Origin: Aeromonas tecta
GTDB lineage: Bacteria > Pseudomonadota > Gammaproteobacteria > Enterobacterales > Aeromonadaceae
Length of the DNA: 64,000 nt
Assembly (NCBI RefSeq): GCF_000820185.1
Contig: NZ_CDCA01000045.1
Coordinates: 1 to 64,000, forward strand
Direction: 5' to 3'
Shown here in pieces: positions 56,492 through 64,000 of this stretch. Every line of letters begins with the position of its first letter. Positions within the stretch are counted from its first letter, which is position 1. The notes below the pieces were generated by a model that worked only from the letters and a program-made list of their open reading frames with translations, was not told the DNA's origin and did no database searches. The position numbers and the translations under genes are program-made.

Positions 56492-57151
56492 ATGAATACC
56501 CGACCCGCCATCTGCCTCATCTGCAGCCTGGGTGGAATTGCTTGCCCATTGCTGGCAGCCCAGGATCCACTGGCACTCCTGTCAGACCAGTTTGCCCCGG
56601 AAATGGCTGATGGAGAGCTGGCCAATCTGCGTGGCCGCTACGTCAGTCCCCAGGGGATCAGCTATTTCGGTATCGAGTTCATTTCAACCCTGGCCACAGC
56701 CCAGGCCCAGCAAACTGCGGCCATGAATCTGGCGCTGAGCGTGGTACAAAACCAGCCCAAACTGGACATTCGCATCCAGGATGAGGTGAAAAGCACAGTA
56801 GCGTCCCTCCAGAGCGCCGCCATTCAAGGCTCAGGCCTGGTGCAGGTCGTGCAATTGGAGGGAAGTGGCAATAGCTCGGTTAACCAGGCAGGCGTCGTCT
56901 TGACACCACCGGCCATGGCAGGACAAAGCGTAGTACCCGGCAATTATGAGAGCCAAGGAAGCCTAGGCACCGCCAGCTATCGGGTTTCAGGCAATTATGC
57001 TGGGCTGCAGCTAAACTCGTCCGATGGACGCGTCCAATTGGAACAGAGTCTGAGAGGAGCCGACTTCAGCCGAGGTCTGCTACAACTCAATCGAGTCAGG
57101 GGAGATGGTTTTCAGACCCTGAATCAGACCAGGATCTGGTTCTCTCATTGA
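56492..57151 (+). CDS. fapE: Fap system secreted component, FapE-like
   Basis: 219 residues with a signal peptide (MNTRPAICLICSLGGIACPLLA-A), 7 bp after fapD. The segment LSDQFAPEMADGELANLRGRYVSPQGISYFGIEF is typical of FapE, followed by an amyloid-repeat-like part (GSGLVQVVQLEGSGNSSVNQAGV and GLLQLNRVRGDGFQTLNQT). FapE is a minor fibre-associated or export component in Pseudomonas. Assigned mainly by position and these motifs. Confidence 0.75.
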   Translation: MNTRPAICLICSLGGIACPLLAAQDPLALLSDQFAPEMADGELANLRGRYVSPQGISYFGIEFISTLATAQAQQTAAMNLALSVVQNQPKLDIRIQDEVKSTVASLQSAAIQGSGLVQVVQLEGSGNSSVNQAGVVLTPPAMAGQSVVPGNYESQGSLGTASYRVSGNYAGLQLNSSDGRVQLEQSLRGADFSRGLLQLNRVRGDGFQTLNQTRIWFSH

Positions 57152-57214
57152 GCCAGAGCCACCCAGTGGGGTGACGCACAATAGAAGGATAATAAACAAC
57201 AAGGACGTGATTCG

Positions 57215-58414
57215 ATGAAACAGTCTACCATGCTGTTGATTGCGTTAGCCCCCCTCAGCTGCTGGGGTGCAACCGCCGAGGAAGAAGCGCTACAACAACA
57301 GCTGGATCAATTACGTCAGCAATTGATCCAGCAAAATCAGGCCCTCCATCAGCTGCAGGCTAAATTGGAGGCCGTCAAAGCCGCTGGTGCGACGACTGCC
57401 ACAGCGGCGACAGCGGGAGCCGCTGCTGCCGCAACCACCAAGTCAGATCCGGCTCGCCGCGCCCCCGAAGTGGGCCGCAGTACGGAAGACTTGATGCTCG
57501 AGCAGCACAACGTGTTCGACCGCGCCCTAACCCTCGATTTCGGCCTCTCCTATCAACACTACAATCGCAAGGATCTTGCCCTGCGTGGCTTCTTGGCGCT
57601 GGATGCCATCTTCCTTGGTGAAATCAATCTCGACCGGATCCGATCCGACCAGTGGACCGCAGACTTGGTCACTCGCTATACCCTCAATGACCGCTGGCAA
57701 CTGGAACTCGCCCTTCCCTACATGTATCGCAGTACCAACTACCAGAGCACCGGCAAAGAGAACTCCAGCCGCGAATTTGAAGAGCAGAGTGTCAGCGATG
57801 GCGGGATCGGCGATATGAGCCTTGCCGTCTACTACAGGGTCATGGCCGAAACCGAAGACTGGCCGGATCTGGTGTGGAATGTGCGAGCCAAGGCACCTAC
57901 CGGAAAAGATCCCTACGGCATAGAGATAGATACATCCGACTCCGGCAATCTCATGACGCCCAAAGAACTCGCCACCGGCAACGGGCTCTGGCAATTGTCG
58001 ACCGGCTTCTCACTGGTCAAGACCATGGATCCCGCCATCCTGTTCGCCAACCTCAACTATGGCCATAGCCTCAAGCAGGACTTTGACGATATCTCCTATC
58101 AACCGGGGGATCAGCCCGGCAGCATCCAGCTCGGTGACTGGTATGAGTACGGCCTGGGGGTCGCATTTGCACTAAACGAGCGCTTCAGCCTCTCCTTCAA
58201 CATCAACCAGCGCATCACGCTCGAATCCGAGCAGGGGTCAGAAGGCTTTGACATGGAGAAGGTCACCGGCTCGGATGCCAACGCAGCCAGCTTCGGCATG
58301 GGATCGACCTGGGCTGTCACCGACAACCTTTCCATGGCCGTCAACTGGTCGGCGGGTCTCACCACGGATGCGCCGGACTACAACATAGGGATACGTTTCC
58401 CCTATCGCTTCTAA
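57215..58414 (+). CDS. fapF: Fap amyloid outer-membrane exporter, FapF-like
   Basis: 399 residues with a signal peptide (MKQSTMLLIALAPLSCWG). A helical coiled coil follows (EEEALQQQLDQLRQQLIQQNQALHQLQAKLEAV), then an Ala/Thr linker. A beta-barrel domain from about residue 95 starts RSTEDLMLEQHNVFDRALTLDFGLSYQHYNR and ends in IGIRFPYRF (terminal Phe). FapF of Pseudomonas is a trimeric 12-strand barrel gated by such a periplasmic coiled coil, through which fibre subunits leave the cell. Confidence 0.88.
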   Translation: MKQSTMLLIALAPLSCWGATAEEEALQQQLDQLRQQLIQQNQALHQLQAKLEAVKAAGATTATAATAGAAAAATTKSDPARRAPEVGRSTEDLMLEQHNVFDRALTLDFGLSYQHYNRKDLALRGFLALDAIFLGEINLDRIRSDQWTADLVTRYTLNDRWQLELALPYMYRSTNYQSTGKENSSREFEEQSVSDGGIGDMSLAVYYRVMAETEDWPDLVWNVRAKAPTGKDPYGIEIDTSDSGNLMTPKELATGNGLWQLSTGFSLVKTMDPAILFANLNYGHSLKQDFDDISYQPGDQPGSIQLGDWYEYGLGVAFALNERFSLSFNINQRITLESEQGSEGFDMEKVTGSDANAASFGMGSTWAVTDNLSMAVNWSAGLTTDAPDYNIGIRFPYRF

Positions 58415-58501
58415 TGGATGAACAGCATGGCTGCCATGCCTTCAGGGGGAATCGTAGTCTCCCCACCATGACGTAGACTGGGCATTCAAGAGTACATAAC
58501 A

Positions 58502-58536
58502 TAGAGAGGGAGGCATCATGCCTCCCTCTCTATTGT
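58502..58536 (+). terminator. Terminator of the fap operon
   Basis: AGAGAGGGAGGCA-TCA-TGCCTCCCTCTCT followed by ATTGTTT. Confidence 0.85.
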
Positions 58537-58679
58537 TTCAACCCTTCACTGCAAAAGCAGATTGTCGACTCCATACCGCAGGCCTTTTCCGCCCTCTTTA
58601 TGCGACATATTTAACTGTATTTATAGTTAAATCCATTACAAATAGCTGCATATCATCGCCCACATATCACCTTTAAGCC

Positions 58680-59957
58680 TTACACCCCCAATCTATCCCG
58701 CAGGGTGTACCAGGTCGCGCCGGCCATGGTGAAGGGGATGCGGAACAAGCGGCCACCCGGGAAGGGGTAGTGAGGCAGCTTGGCAAAGGCGTCGAATCGC
58801 TCGGCCTGGCCACTCAACACCTCGGCCAGCAACTTGCCCGCCAGGTGGGTACAGGTCACCCCGTGACCGCTGTAGCCCTGCATGTAGTAGATGTTGTGGC
58901 CAATGCGGCCAAACTGCGGCAAACGCGACAAGGTCAGCAAGAAGTTACCGGTCCAGGTGTACTCCACCTTGACGTCCTTCAACTGGGGGAAGGTCTGCAG
59001 CATCTTGGGGATGATCAGCCGCTCGATATCTGCCGGATCCCGCGCTCCATAGACCACGCCGCCGCCATAGATCAGGCGGTGATCGCCGGTGGTACGGTAG
59101 TAATCGAGCAGGTAGTTGCTATCTTCCAGACAGTAATTCTGTGGCAGCAGTGAGCGAGCCCGCTCCTCCCCCAATACCTCGGTCGCGATCACCTGAGTGC
59201 CGCAGGGCATGCTCTTGGACGCGAGTTCGGGCACCAGGTTACCGAGGTAGGCGTTACCGGCCACCACCACGAAGCGCGCCTTCACCGCCCCCTTGGCGGT
59301 CTTGACCAATGCGGGCTGGCCCGGCGTGATGCTGGTGACGGCGGATTGCTCGAAGATCTGGCCGCCCTGCATGCGCACGGCTTCGGCCTCCCCCAGCGCC
59401 AGGTTGAGGGGATGAATATGACCACCCCGCTTGTCGAGCAGGCCACCGACGTAGCGATCGCTCGCTACTACTTCGCGGATCCCGTCAGCATCGAGCAACG
59501 TCAGATCCTCGTTGCCCCACTTCTGCCAACGTGCCTGCTGCGCCTTGAGCTCATGCAACTGACGCTCGGTCTCGGCGGCAAAGACCCCGCCCTGCTGCAG
59601 ATCGCACTGGATGTTGTAGCGCTTGATGCGCTCGCGGATGATGTCGCCCCCCTCAAACAGCATGGAGCCGAGCAGCCTGGCCTGATCCGGCGGGCAGTTC
59701 GCTTCGATGGTGTCGATGTCGCGGCTGTAGGAGTTGACTATCTGACCACCGTTGCGGCCGCTGGCGCCAAAGCCGACCCTGGCCGCCTCCAGTACCACCA
59801 CAGAGTAGCCTTTCTCCACCAGATGCAGGGCGCTGGAGAGGCCGGTATAACCCGCCCCTATGATGCACACATCACACTCCAGCTGCTCAGTCAGGGTCGG
59901 ATAGGGCGCATGTTTATTGGCGCTGGCTGCGTAGTAACTGTTTACATGTTCGGTCAT
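58680..59957 (-). CDS. puuB: Gamma-glutamylputrescine oxidoreductase
   Basis: A 425-residue FAD-dependent amine oxidase, very close to E. coli PuuB, beginning MTEHVNSYYAASANKHAPYPTL. The FAD motif is DVCIIGAGYTGLSSALHLVEKGYSVVVLEA, and the DAO-fold segments GFGASGRNGGQIVNSYSRDIDTIE, GGHIHPLNLALGEA and MQGYSGHGVTCTHLAGK are present. It oxidises gamma-glutamylputrescine to the aldehyde in the putrescine-to-GABA route. It is 33 bp downstream of puuR and surely co-transcribed. Confidence 0.95.
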   Translation of the reverse strand: MTEHVNSYYAASANKHAPYPTLTEQLECDVCIIGAGYTGLSSALHLVEKGYSVVVLEAARVGFGASGRNGGQIVNSYSRDIDTIEANCPPDQARLLGSMLFEGGDIIRERIKRYNIQCDLQQGGVFAAETERQLHELKAQQARWQKWGNEDLTLLDADGIREVVASDRYVGGLLDKRGGHIHPLNLALGEAEAVRMQGGQIFEQSAVTSITPGQPALVKTAKGAVKARFVVVAGNAYLGNLVPELASKSMPCGTQVIATEVLGEERARSLLPQNYCLEDSNYLLDYYRTTGDHRLIYGGGVVYGARDPADIERLIIPKMLQTFPQLKDVKVEYTWTGNFLLTLSRLPQFGRIGHNIYYMQGYSGHGVTCTHLAGKLLAEVLSGQAERFDAFAKLPHYPFPGGRLFRIPFTMAGATWYTLRDRLGV

Positions 59958-59990
59958 GATCCTTGTTTCCTTACCGGTTCTTTTCCAACA

Positions 59991-60602
59991 CTAGAAGTTG
60001 GCCGGGGTATGGGCGCTGACGATGCGACAGGTCTCCCCCGACGGATTACTGAAACTGTGGGGCTCGCCAGTGTCTATCACATAGCTGTCCCCGGCGCTGA
60101 GCTGGTAGGTTTGTCCAGCCAGGGTCAGCAACACCGATCCTTCCAACACGGTGCCGACCTCCTCCCCCAGATGCTTGACCTGACCCCCGGTGTCCGTGCC
60201 GGGGGAATAGGTCTCCAGCATGAAGCCGAGCTGGCGCCGGTTGTTGCCGTTGTGCACCAGCTTCATGGAGACCCCCTGGCTGCCCAGCTCGATGAGTTGG
60301 TCGGACTTGATCACCACGGTCGGCGCCCGCGCCTCCTCTTCGGCGAAGAAGCGTGACAGCGGCAGCTCATAAACGCTCAGCAGCTTTTGCAAGGAGGCCA
60401 CCGACGGGCTCACCTTGTTCTGCTCTATCATGCAGATGGCGCCATGGGTCAGCCCGCTCAGCTCGGCCACTCGCCGCTGGGAGAGCCCAAGCCGGCGCCG
60501 GGTAATGGCGAGGCGCTCTCCCATGCTTTTATCTATCCCTTTGTCAGCCAACGGGTTATCCGTCATGGCCTGCCACTGGGCCTCTCCTTGTGGTTGCAGC
60601 AT
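59991..60602 (-). CDS. puuR: Putrescine-responsive repressor PuuR
   Basis: 203 residues from the ATG at 60602, with AAGGAGG seven bases upstream; another ATG 12 codons later is possible. The Cro/CI-type HTH (GERLAITRRRLGLSQRRVAELSGLTHGAICMIEQNKVSPSV) is followed by a cupin domain (GSQGVSMKLVHNGNNRRQLGFMLETYSPGTDTGGQVKHLGEEVGTVLEG ... DTGEPHSFSNPSGETCRIVSAHTPANF). PuuR represses put-catabolism genes until putrescine is bound. Its N-terminus is about 20 residues longer than in E. coli. Confidence 0.92.
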   Translation of the reverse strand: MLQPQGEAQWQAMTDNPLADKGIDKSMGERLAITRRRLGLSQRRVAELSGLTHGAICMIEQNKVSPSVASLQKLLSVYELPLSRFFAEEEARAPTVVIKSDQLIELGSQGVSMKLVHNGNNRRQLGFMLETYSPGTDTGGQVKHLGEEVGTVLEGSVLLTLAGQTYQLSAGDSYVIDTGEPHSFSNPSGETCRIVSAHTPANF

Positions 60603-60687
60603 CACTCACCTCCTTGTGTGCCTGCGTGAGTGCTCGTTCAAGTCCTGCGAGCCATCTGGTTAAAATAGCGGACCAATTCCACCCTGG

Positions 60688-60730
60688 TGTTCGTTATCCT
60701 GCACAGCCACAACTGTTCATTATTTTGCAC
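60688..60730. promoter_or_regulatory. Two operator-like repeats between puuR and gabD
   Basis: TGTTCGTTATCCTGCAC (60688-60704) and TGTTCATTATTTTGCAC (60714-60730) are direct 17-bp repeats 26 bp apart. Read on the other strand the second contains AAAATAATGAACA, which resembles the reported E. coli PuuR box AAAATATAATGAACA with a 2-bp gap. They are well placed to control both divergent units. Confidence 0.7.
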
Positions 60731-60922
60731 ACCCAGGACGGTAAAAACCGATAGAATTGCCCTGACAGCACCATTTCTAGCATGCAGCACCCCATTTACT
60801 CAAATATATTTAACACTTGAAAAACATTTCGGCTCAATTTATGGTCGTCATGTGCTTATTATTCTATACGGTGGCACCGCGAAATGAGTTGGCCACCCAG
60901 ACCCACAATCGAGGCTCCTGCT

Positions 60923-62392
60923 ATGTCAGCATCACAACCCGTTCAGGCTCACGCCTTGCTCAAGTCCCTTGCCTATATAGATGGTCGCTGGTGCGAGGCG
61001 CATGACGGGCGCCAGTTCGCGGTACAGAATCCCGCCACCGGTCAGGTCATCGTCCAGGTGCCCGACATGAACGAGGTCGACACGAGGCGCGCCATCGACG
61101 CGGCCCATGCCGCTCAACCGGCCTGGGCCGCCCTCACCGCCAAGGAGCGCAGCCACAAGCTCTCTGCCTGGTTCGAGCTCATCATGGCCAATCAGGACGA
61201 GCTCGCCCGCATCATGACCCAGGAGCAGGGCAAGCCACTCGCCGAAGCCAAGGGCGAAGTGGCCTACGGCGCCAGCTTCATCCAGTGGTTCGCCGAGGAA
61301 GGCAAGCGTGCCTATGGCCGCACCATCCCGGGTTTCTCAGGCGACAGGCGTCTGGCCACCATCAAGCAGCCGGTGGGTGTGGTCGCGGCCATCACCCCCT
61401 GGAACTTCCCCATCGCCATGATCACCCGCAAGGCGGGCCCGGCGCTAGCGGCCGGTTGCACCATCGTCATCAAGCCCGCCGCCGAGACGCCGCTCTGCGC
61501 ATTGGCACTGGCGGTGCTGGCCGAAGCCGCCGGCATCCCTGCCGGGGTCATCAACATCGTCACCTCCCATCAGGCGGCGACGGTGGGCAACGAGCTGTGC
61601 AGCAACCCCAAGGTGCGCAAGCTCTCCTTTACCGGCTCCACCCGCATCGGCAAGCAGTTGATGCGCCAGTGTGCCGACACCATGAAGCGGCTGTCGCTGG
61701 AGCTCGGTGGCAACGCCCCCTTCATCGTGTTTGACGACGCGGATCTCGATGCCGCCGTGGTAGGCGCCTTGGCCTCCAAGTACCGCAACGCGGGCCAGAC
61801 CTGCGTCTGCGCCAACCGCATCCTGGTGCAATCCAGCGTCTACGACGCCTTCGCCGATAAACTGGCCGCCGCCGTGCGCGCCTTCAAGGTCGGCGATGGC
61901 CTCGGCGAAGGCGTGCAGATTGGCCCCCTCATCAACCCGGCCGCCGCCGACAAGGTGGCGAGCCTGGTCAAGCAGGCCGAGGCCGCCGGCGCCAAGGTGC
62001 TGGTGGGTGGCGAGCCCCATCCCGCCGGTCCGCTGTTCTACAGCCCGACCATCCTGACCGGGGTCACCAAGGGCAACCCCATCCTGGACGAAGAGATCTT
62101 CGGGCCGGTCGCGCCTCTGGTACGTTTTGAGACCGAGGCCGAGGCCATCGCGCTGGCCAACGACACCCCCTATGGGCTGGCCGCCTACTTCTATGGCCGC
62201 GACATCGCCAGGGTATGGCGGGTGGCCGAGCAGCTGGAATACGGCATGGTGGGCATCAACGAGGGGATCATCTCCACCGAATTGGCGCCCTTTGGCGGCA
62301 TCAAGGAGTCCGGCCTTGGCCGGGAAGGGGCGGCCGAGGGACTGGAGGAGTATCTCGAGACCAAATATCTCTGCTTTGGCGGCATTCGCTGA
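60923..62392 (+). CDS. gabD: NADP-dependent succinate-semialdehyde dehydrogenase
   Basis: 489 residues from the ATG at 60923 (MSASQPVQAHALLKSL), with GAGG upstream; an ATG 13 codons earlier is weaker. The aldehyde dehydrogenase motifs are PWNFPIAMITRKAGPALAAGCT, FTGSTRIGKQLM, LELGGNAP (Glu base) and RNAGQTCVCANR (catalytic Cys). Overall it is nearer GabD than PuuC. It oxidises succinate semialdehyde to succinate, and some members also act on gamma-glutamyl aminobutyraldehyde, so both steps may be covered here. Confidence 0.9.
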   Translation: MSASQPVQAHALLKSLAYIDGRWCEAHDGRQFAVQNPATGQVIVQVPDMNEVDTRRAIDAAHAAQPAWAALTAKERSHKLSAWFELIMANQDELARIMTQEQGKPLAEAKGEVAYGASFIQWFAEEGKRAYGRTIPGFSGDRRLATIKQPVGVVAAITPWNFPIAMITRKAGPALAAGCTIVIKPAAETPLCALALAVLAEAAGIPAGVINIVTSHQAATVGNELCSNPKVRKLSFTGSTRIGKQLMRQCADTMKRLSLELGGNAPFIVFDDADLDAAVVGALASKYRNAGQTCVCANRILVQSSVYDAFADKLAAAVRAFKVGDGLGEGVQIGPLINPAAADKVASLVKQAEAAGAKVLVGGEPHPAGPLFYSPTILTGVTKGNPILDEEIFGPVAPLVRFETEAEAIALANDTPYGLAAYFYGRDIARVWRVAEQLEYGMVGINEGIISTELAPFGGIKESGLGREGAAEGLEEYLETKYLCFGGIR

Positions 62393-62407
62393 GGCTGATG
62401 GCAGGCA

Positions 62408-62433
62408 GAGGCATCTGAATAAAAGATGCCTCT
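62408..62433. repeat. Hairpin between gabD and gabT
   Basis: AGAGGCATCT and AGATGCCTCT pair perfectly around a 6-nt loop, 15 bp after gabD. There is no T-run, so it is more likely an mRNA processing or stabilising element than a terminator. Confidence 0.55.
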
Positions 62434-62624
62434 CATGCCAATCCATCGCTTTTACAGATAGATATTGGGGCGCACCGACCGCCGCACAGGGCCAGAACAG
62501 CCCCCTAACGCGCCGCCAGCGCCCCAAAACCGATATGTCGCTCCGCTAACTGATGGCAAGCGACGTCAATTGATAGCCAGATGGCACAGGATTATCCGGG
62601 GCAACGGCCCCTCAGGGAGGAAAG

Positions 62625-63923
62625 ATGAGTCAGTCAGAACAGCATTCAAACCAGGCGTGGCAAGCCCGCCGTGAAGCGGCCGTGGTACAGGGCGTCGGTA
62701 CCCTGCTGCCGGTCTTTATCGAGCGGGCAAAAAACGCCGAACTGTGGGACGTGGAAGGCAATCGCTACATCGATTTCGCCTCCGGCATCGCGGTGCTCAA
62801 CACCGGCCACAACCATCCCAAGGTGCTCGCCGCGGTGCGCGAGCAGCTCGAAAAGTTCAGCCACACCTGCTTCCAGGTCACCCCTTACTCCGGCTACATC
62901 GAGCTGGCGGAGAAGCTCAACGCCCTGGTGCCGGGACCGACCCCCAAGCGCACCCTGTTCCTCTCCACCGGCGCCGAGGCGGTGGAAAACGCCATCAAGA
63001 TAGCCCGCGCCCACACCGGTCGCAGCGGCACCATCGCCTTCAAGGGCGGCTTCCACGGTCGCACCATGATGGGCATGGCGCTCACCGGCAAGGTCGTCCC
63101 CTACAAGACCGGCTTCGGTCCCTTCCCGGGGGAGGTCTATCACCTGCCCTTCCCAGCCGACTACCTGGGCGTGAGCGAGGCCGAGGCCCTGGCGGCGCTG
63201 GATCTCTGCTTCAGCTCGGACATCGAGCCGGCCCGGGTCGCCGCCATCATCTTGGAGCCTGTGCAGGGTGAGGGTGGCTTCTATGTCGCCAGCCCAAGCT
63301 TCATGCAGGCCCTGCGCAAGATCTGTGACCAGCACGGCATCGTGCTCATCTGCGACGAGATCCAGACCGGATTCTGTCGCACCGGCAAGACCTTCGCCAC
63401 CGAGTACAGCGGCGTCGAGCCGGACATCATGACCCTGGCGAAAAGCCTGGCGGGCGGCTTCCCATTGTCTGCCGTGGTGGGCAAGAGCGAGATCATGAAC
63501 GCCGCCAAACCCGGTGGCCTCGGCGGCACCTATGCCGGCTCCCCCATCGCCTGCGCCGCCGCCCTGGCGGTGCTGGAGGTGATCGAGGAGGAGAAGCTCA
63601 ACCAGCAGGCCTTGCGCCAGGGTGAGCAGATCAAGGCGCGGCTGCATCAGCTGGCGGAGCGCTTCGACTGCATCGGCGACATCCGCGGCCCCGGCGCCAT
63701 GGTAGCCATGGAGTTGGTCAAGGGGCGCGATGCCAGCCAACCCGCCCCGGATCTCACCAAGCGGCTGGTGGCCGAGGCCGGCAAGCGCGGCCTGGTGCTG
63801 CTGGCCTGCGGCGTGCGTGCCAACGTGATCCGCTTCCTCGCCCCCCTCACCGCCGCCCCGGCGTTGATCGACGAGGGACTCGACTTACTGGAGCAAGCAT
63901 TGAGCGCCGCCAGTCAGGGCTAG
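62625..63923 (+). CDS. gabT: 4-aminobutyrate--2-oxoglutarate transaminase
   Basis: A 432-residue class III PLP aminotransferase. Key segments are DVEGNRYIDFASGIAVLNTGHNHPKV, STGAEAVENAIKIARAHTGRSG, FKGGFHGRTMMG, ICDEIQTGFCRTGKTFA (Asp binding PLP nitrogen) and MTLAKSLAGGFPLSAVVG (Schiff-base Lys). It converts GABA to succinate semialdehyde, the substrate of the preceding gabD. GGGAGGAAAG is the ribosome site. PuuE would be an equivalent name for a paralogue. Confidence 0.93.
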   Translation: MSQSEQHSNQAWQARREAAVVQGVGTLLPVFIERAKNAELWDVEGNRYIDFASGIAVLNTGHNHPKVLAAVREQLEKFSHTCFQVTPYSGYIELAEKLNALVPGPTPKRTLFLSTGAEAVENAIKIARAHTGRSGTIAFKGGFHGRTMMGMALTGKVVPYKTGFGPFPGEVYHLPFPADYLGVSEAEALAALDLCFSSDIEPARVAAIILEPVQGEGGFYVASPSFMQALRKICDQHGIVLICDEIQTGFCRTGKTFATEYSGVEPDIMTLAKSLAGGFPLSAVVGKSEIMNAAKPGGLGGTYAGSPIACAAALAVLEVIEEEKLNQQALRQGEQIKARLHQLAERFDCIGDIRGPGAMVAMELVKGRDASQPAPDLTKRLVAEAGKRGLVLLACGVRANVIRFLAPLTAAPALIDEGLDLLEQALSAASQG

Positions 63924-63965
63924 TGTCCGGGTTTTCCTGCCCGTACGAAGGATATCGTCAGATAA

Positions 63966-63996
63966 CTGCAGGCCGTCCATCGCGGATGGCCTGCAG
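63966..63996. terminator. Hairpin after gabT
   Basis: CTGCAGGCC and GGCCTGCAG pair with further GTCC/GGAT inside, 43 bp past gabT. The sequence after it is cut by the window edge, so a T-run cannot be checked. Confidence 0.45.
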
Positions 63997-64000
63997 ATAC

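Overview
The window is about 60% G+C chromosomal DNA of a gammaproteobacterium, most probably an Aeromonas. The gene families look closest to Aeromonadales/Vibrionales/Enterobacterales. Several E. coli neighbourhoods are kept: yjtD-thrLABC, cysK-ptsHI-crr, sbcDC, cydDC and puuR/puuB with gabDT. The genus is an inference from gene content, not from a database match.

Left part (1-13.1 kb): a DUF3332 lipoprotein, a BdlA-like soluble chemoreceptor (two PAS plus MCP signalling domain), a GNAT enzyme, then a four-gene bufferin-type operon on the minus strand (bufA1 DUF2282 precursor, bufB DUF692/MNIO oxidase, bufC DUF2063 partner, bufD DoxX membrane protein). That operon is expected to make a cysteine-modified, copper-binding exported peptide. 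Next come a triple-PsiF-repeat exported protein and a BetT choline transporter. A strikingly A+T-rich single-gene island follows, encoding a NACHT-type STAND NTPase (candidate antiphage sensor). An ABC-F ATPase closes the segment.

Middle part (13.1-47.5 kb): an unassigned region with nested helices (possible group II intron remnant), a DKNYY-like exported protein, the threonine operon with its leader peptide and attenuator, yjtD, solitary aceK, a META-domain lipoprotein, a small beta-barrel, an RraA/HMG-aldolase-like gene, DUF3293, arcA with an upstream FNR box, two tRNA-Gly genes, cydDC, rcsF-DUF488, an NAD-dependent epimerase, trmO, a KASIII-like synthase, a MoxR/CoxE pair, cysK, ptsH-ptsI-crr, a cytochrome b561, sbcDC, a YiaC-like acetyltransferase and rdgC.

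Right part (47.5-64 kb): a GDSL esterase whose signal-peptide region carries a 7-bp tandem repeat able to switch reading frame, a lipoprotein gamma-glutamyltransferase, YbaL, then a complete-looking Fap functional-amyloid export locus (fapB, fapC, fapD, fapE, fapF). This locus lies behind a near-perfect sigma-54 promoter and opposite a VpsR-like sigma-54 activator with a degenerate receiver domain. A strong internal terminator sits between the fibre genes and the export genes. The window ends with putrescine/GABA catabolism: puuR-puuB diverging from gabD-gabT, with two matched operator-like repeats between them.

The best candidates for interesting biology are the bufferin operon, the NACHT island, the sigma-54/Fap module with its internal terminator, the 7-bp switch in the GDSL esterase, and the nested-helix region near 13.2 kb. 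No integrase, transposase or CRISPR array was seen.
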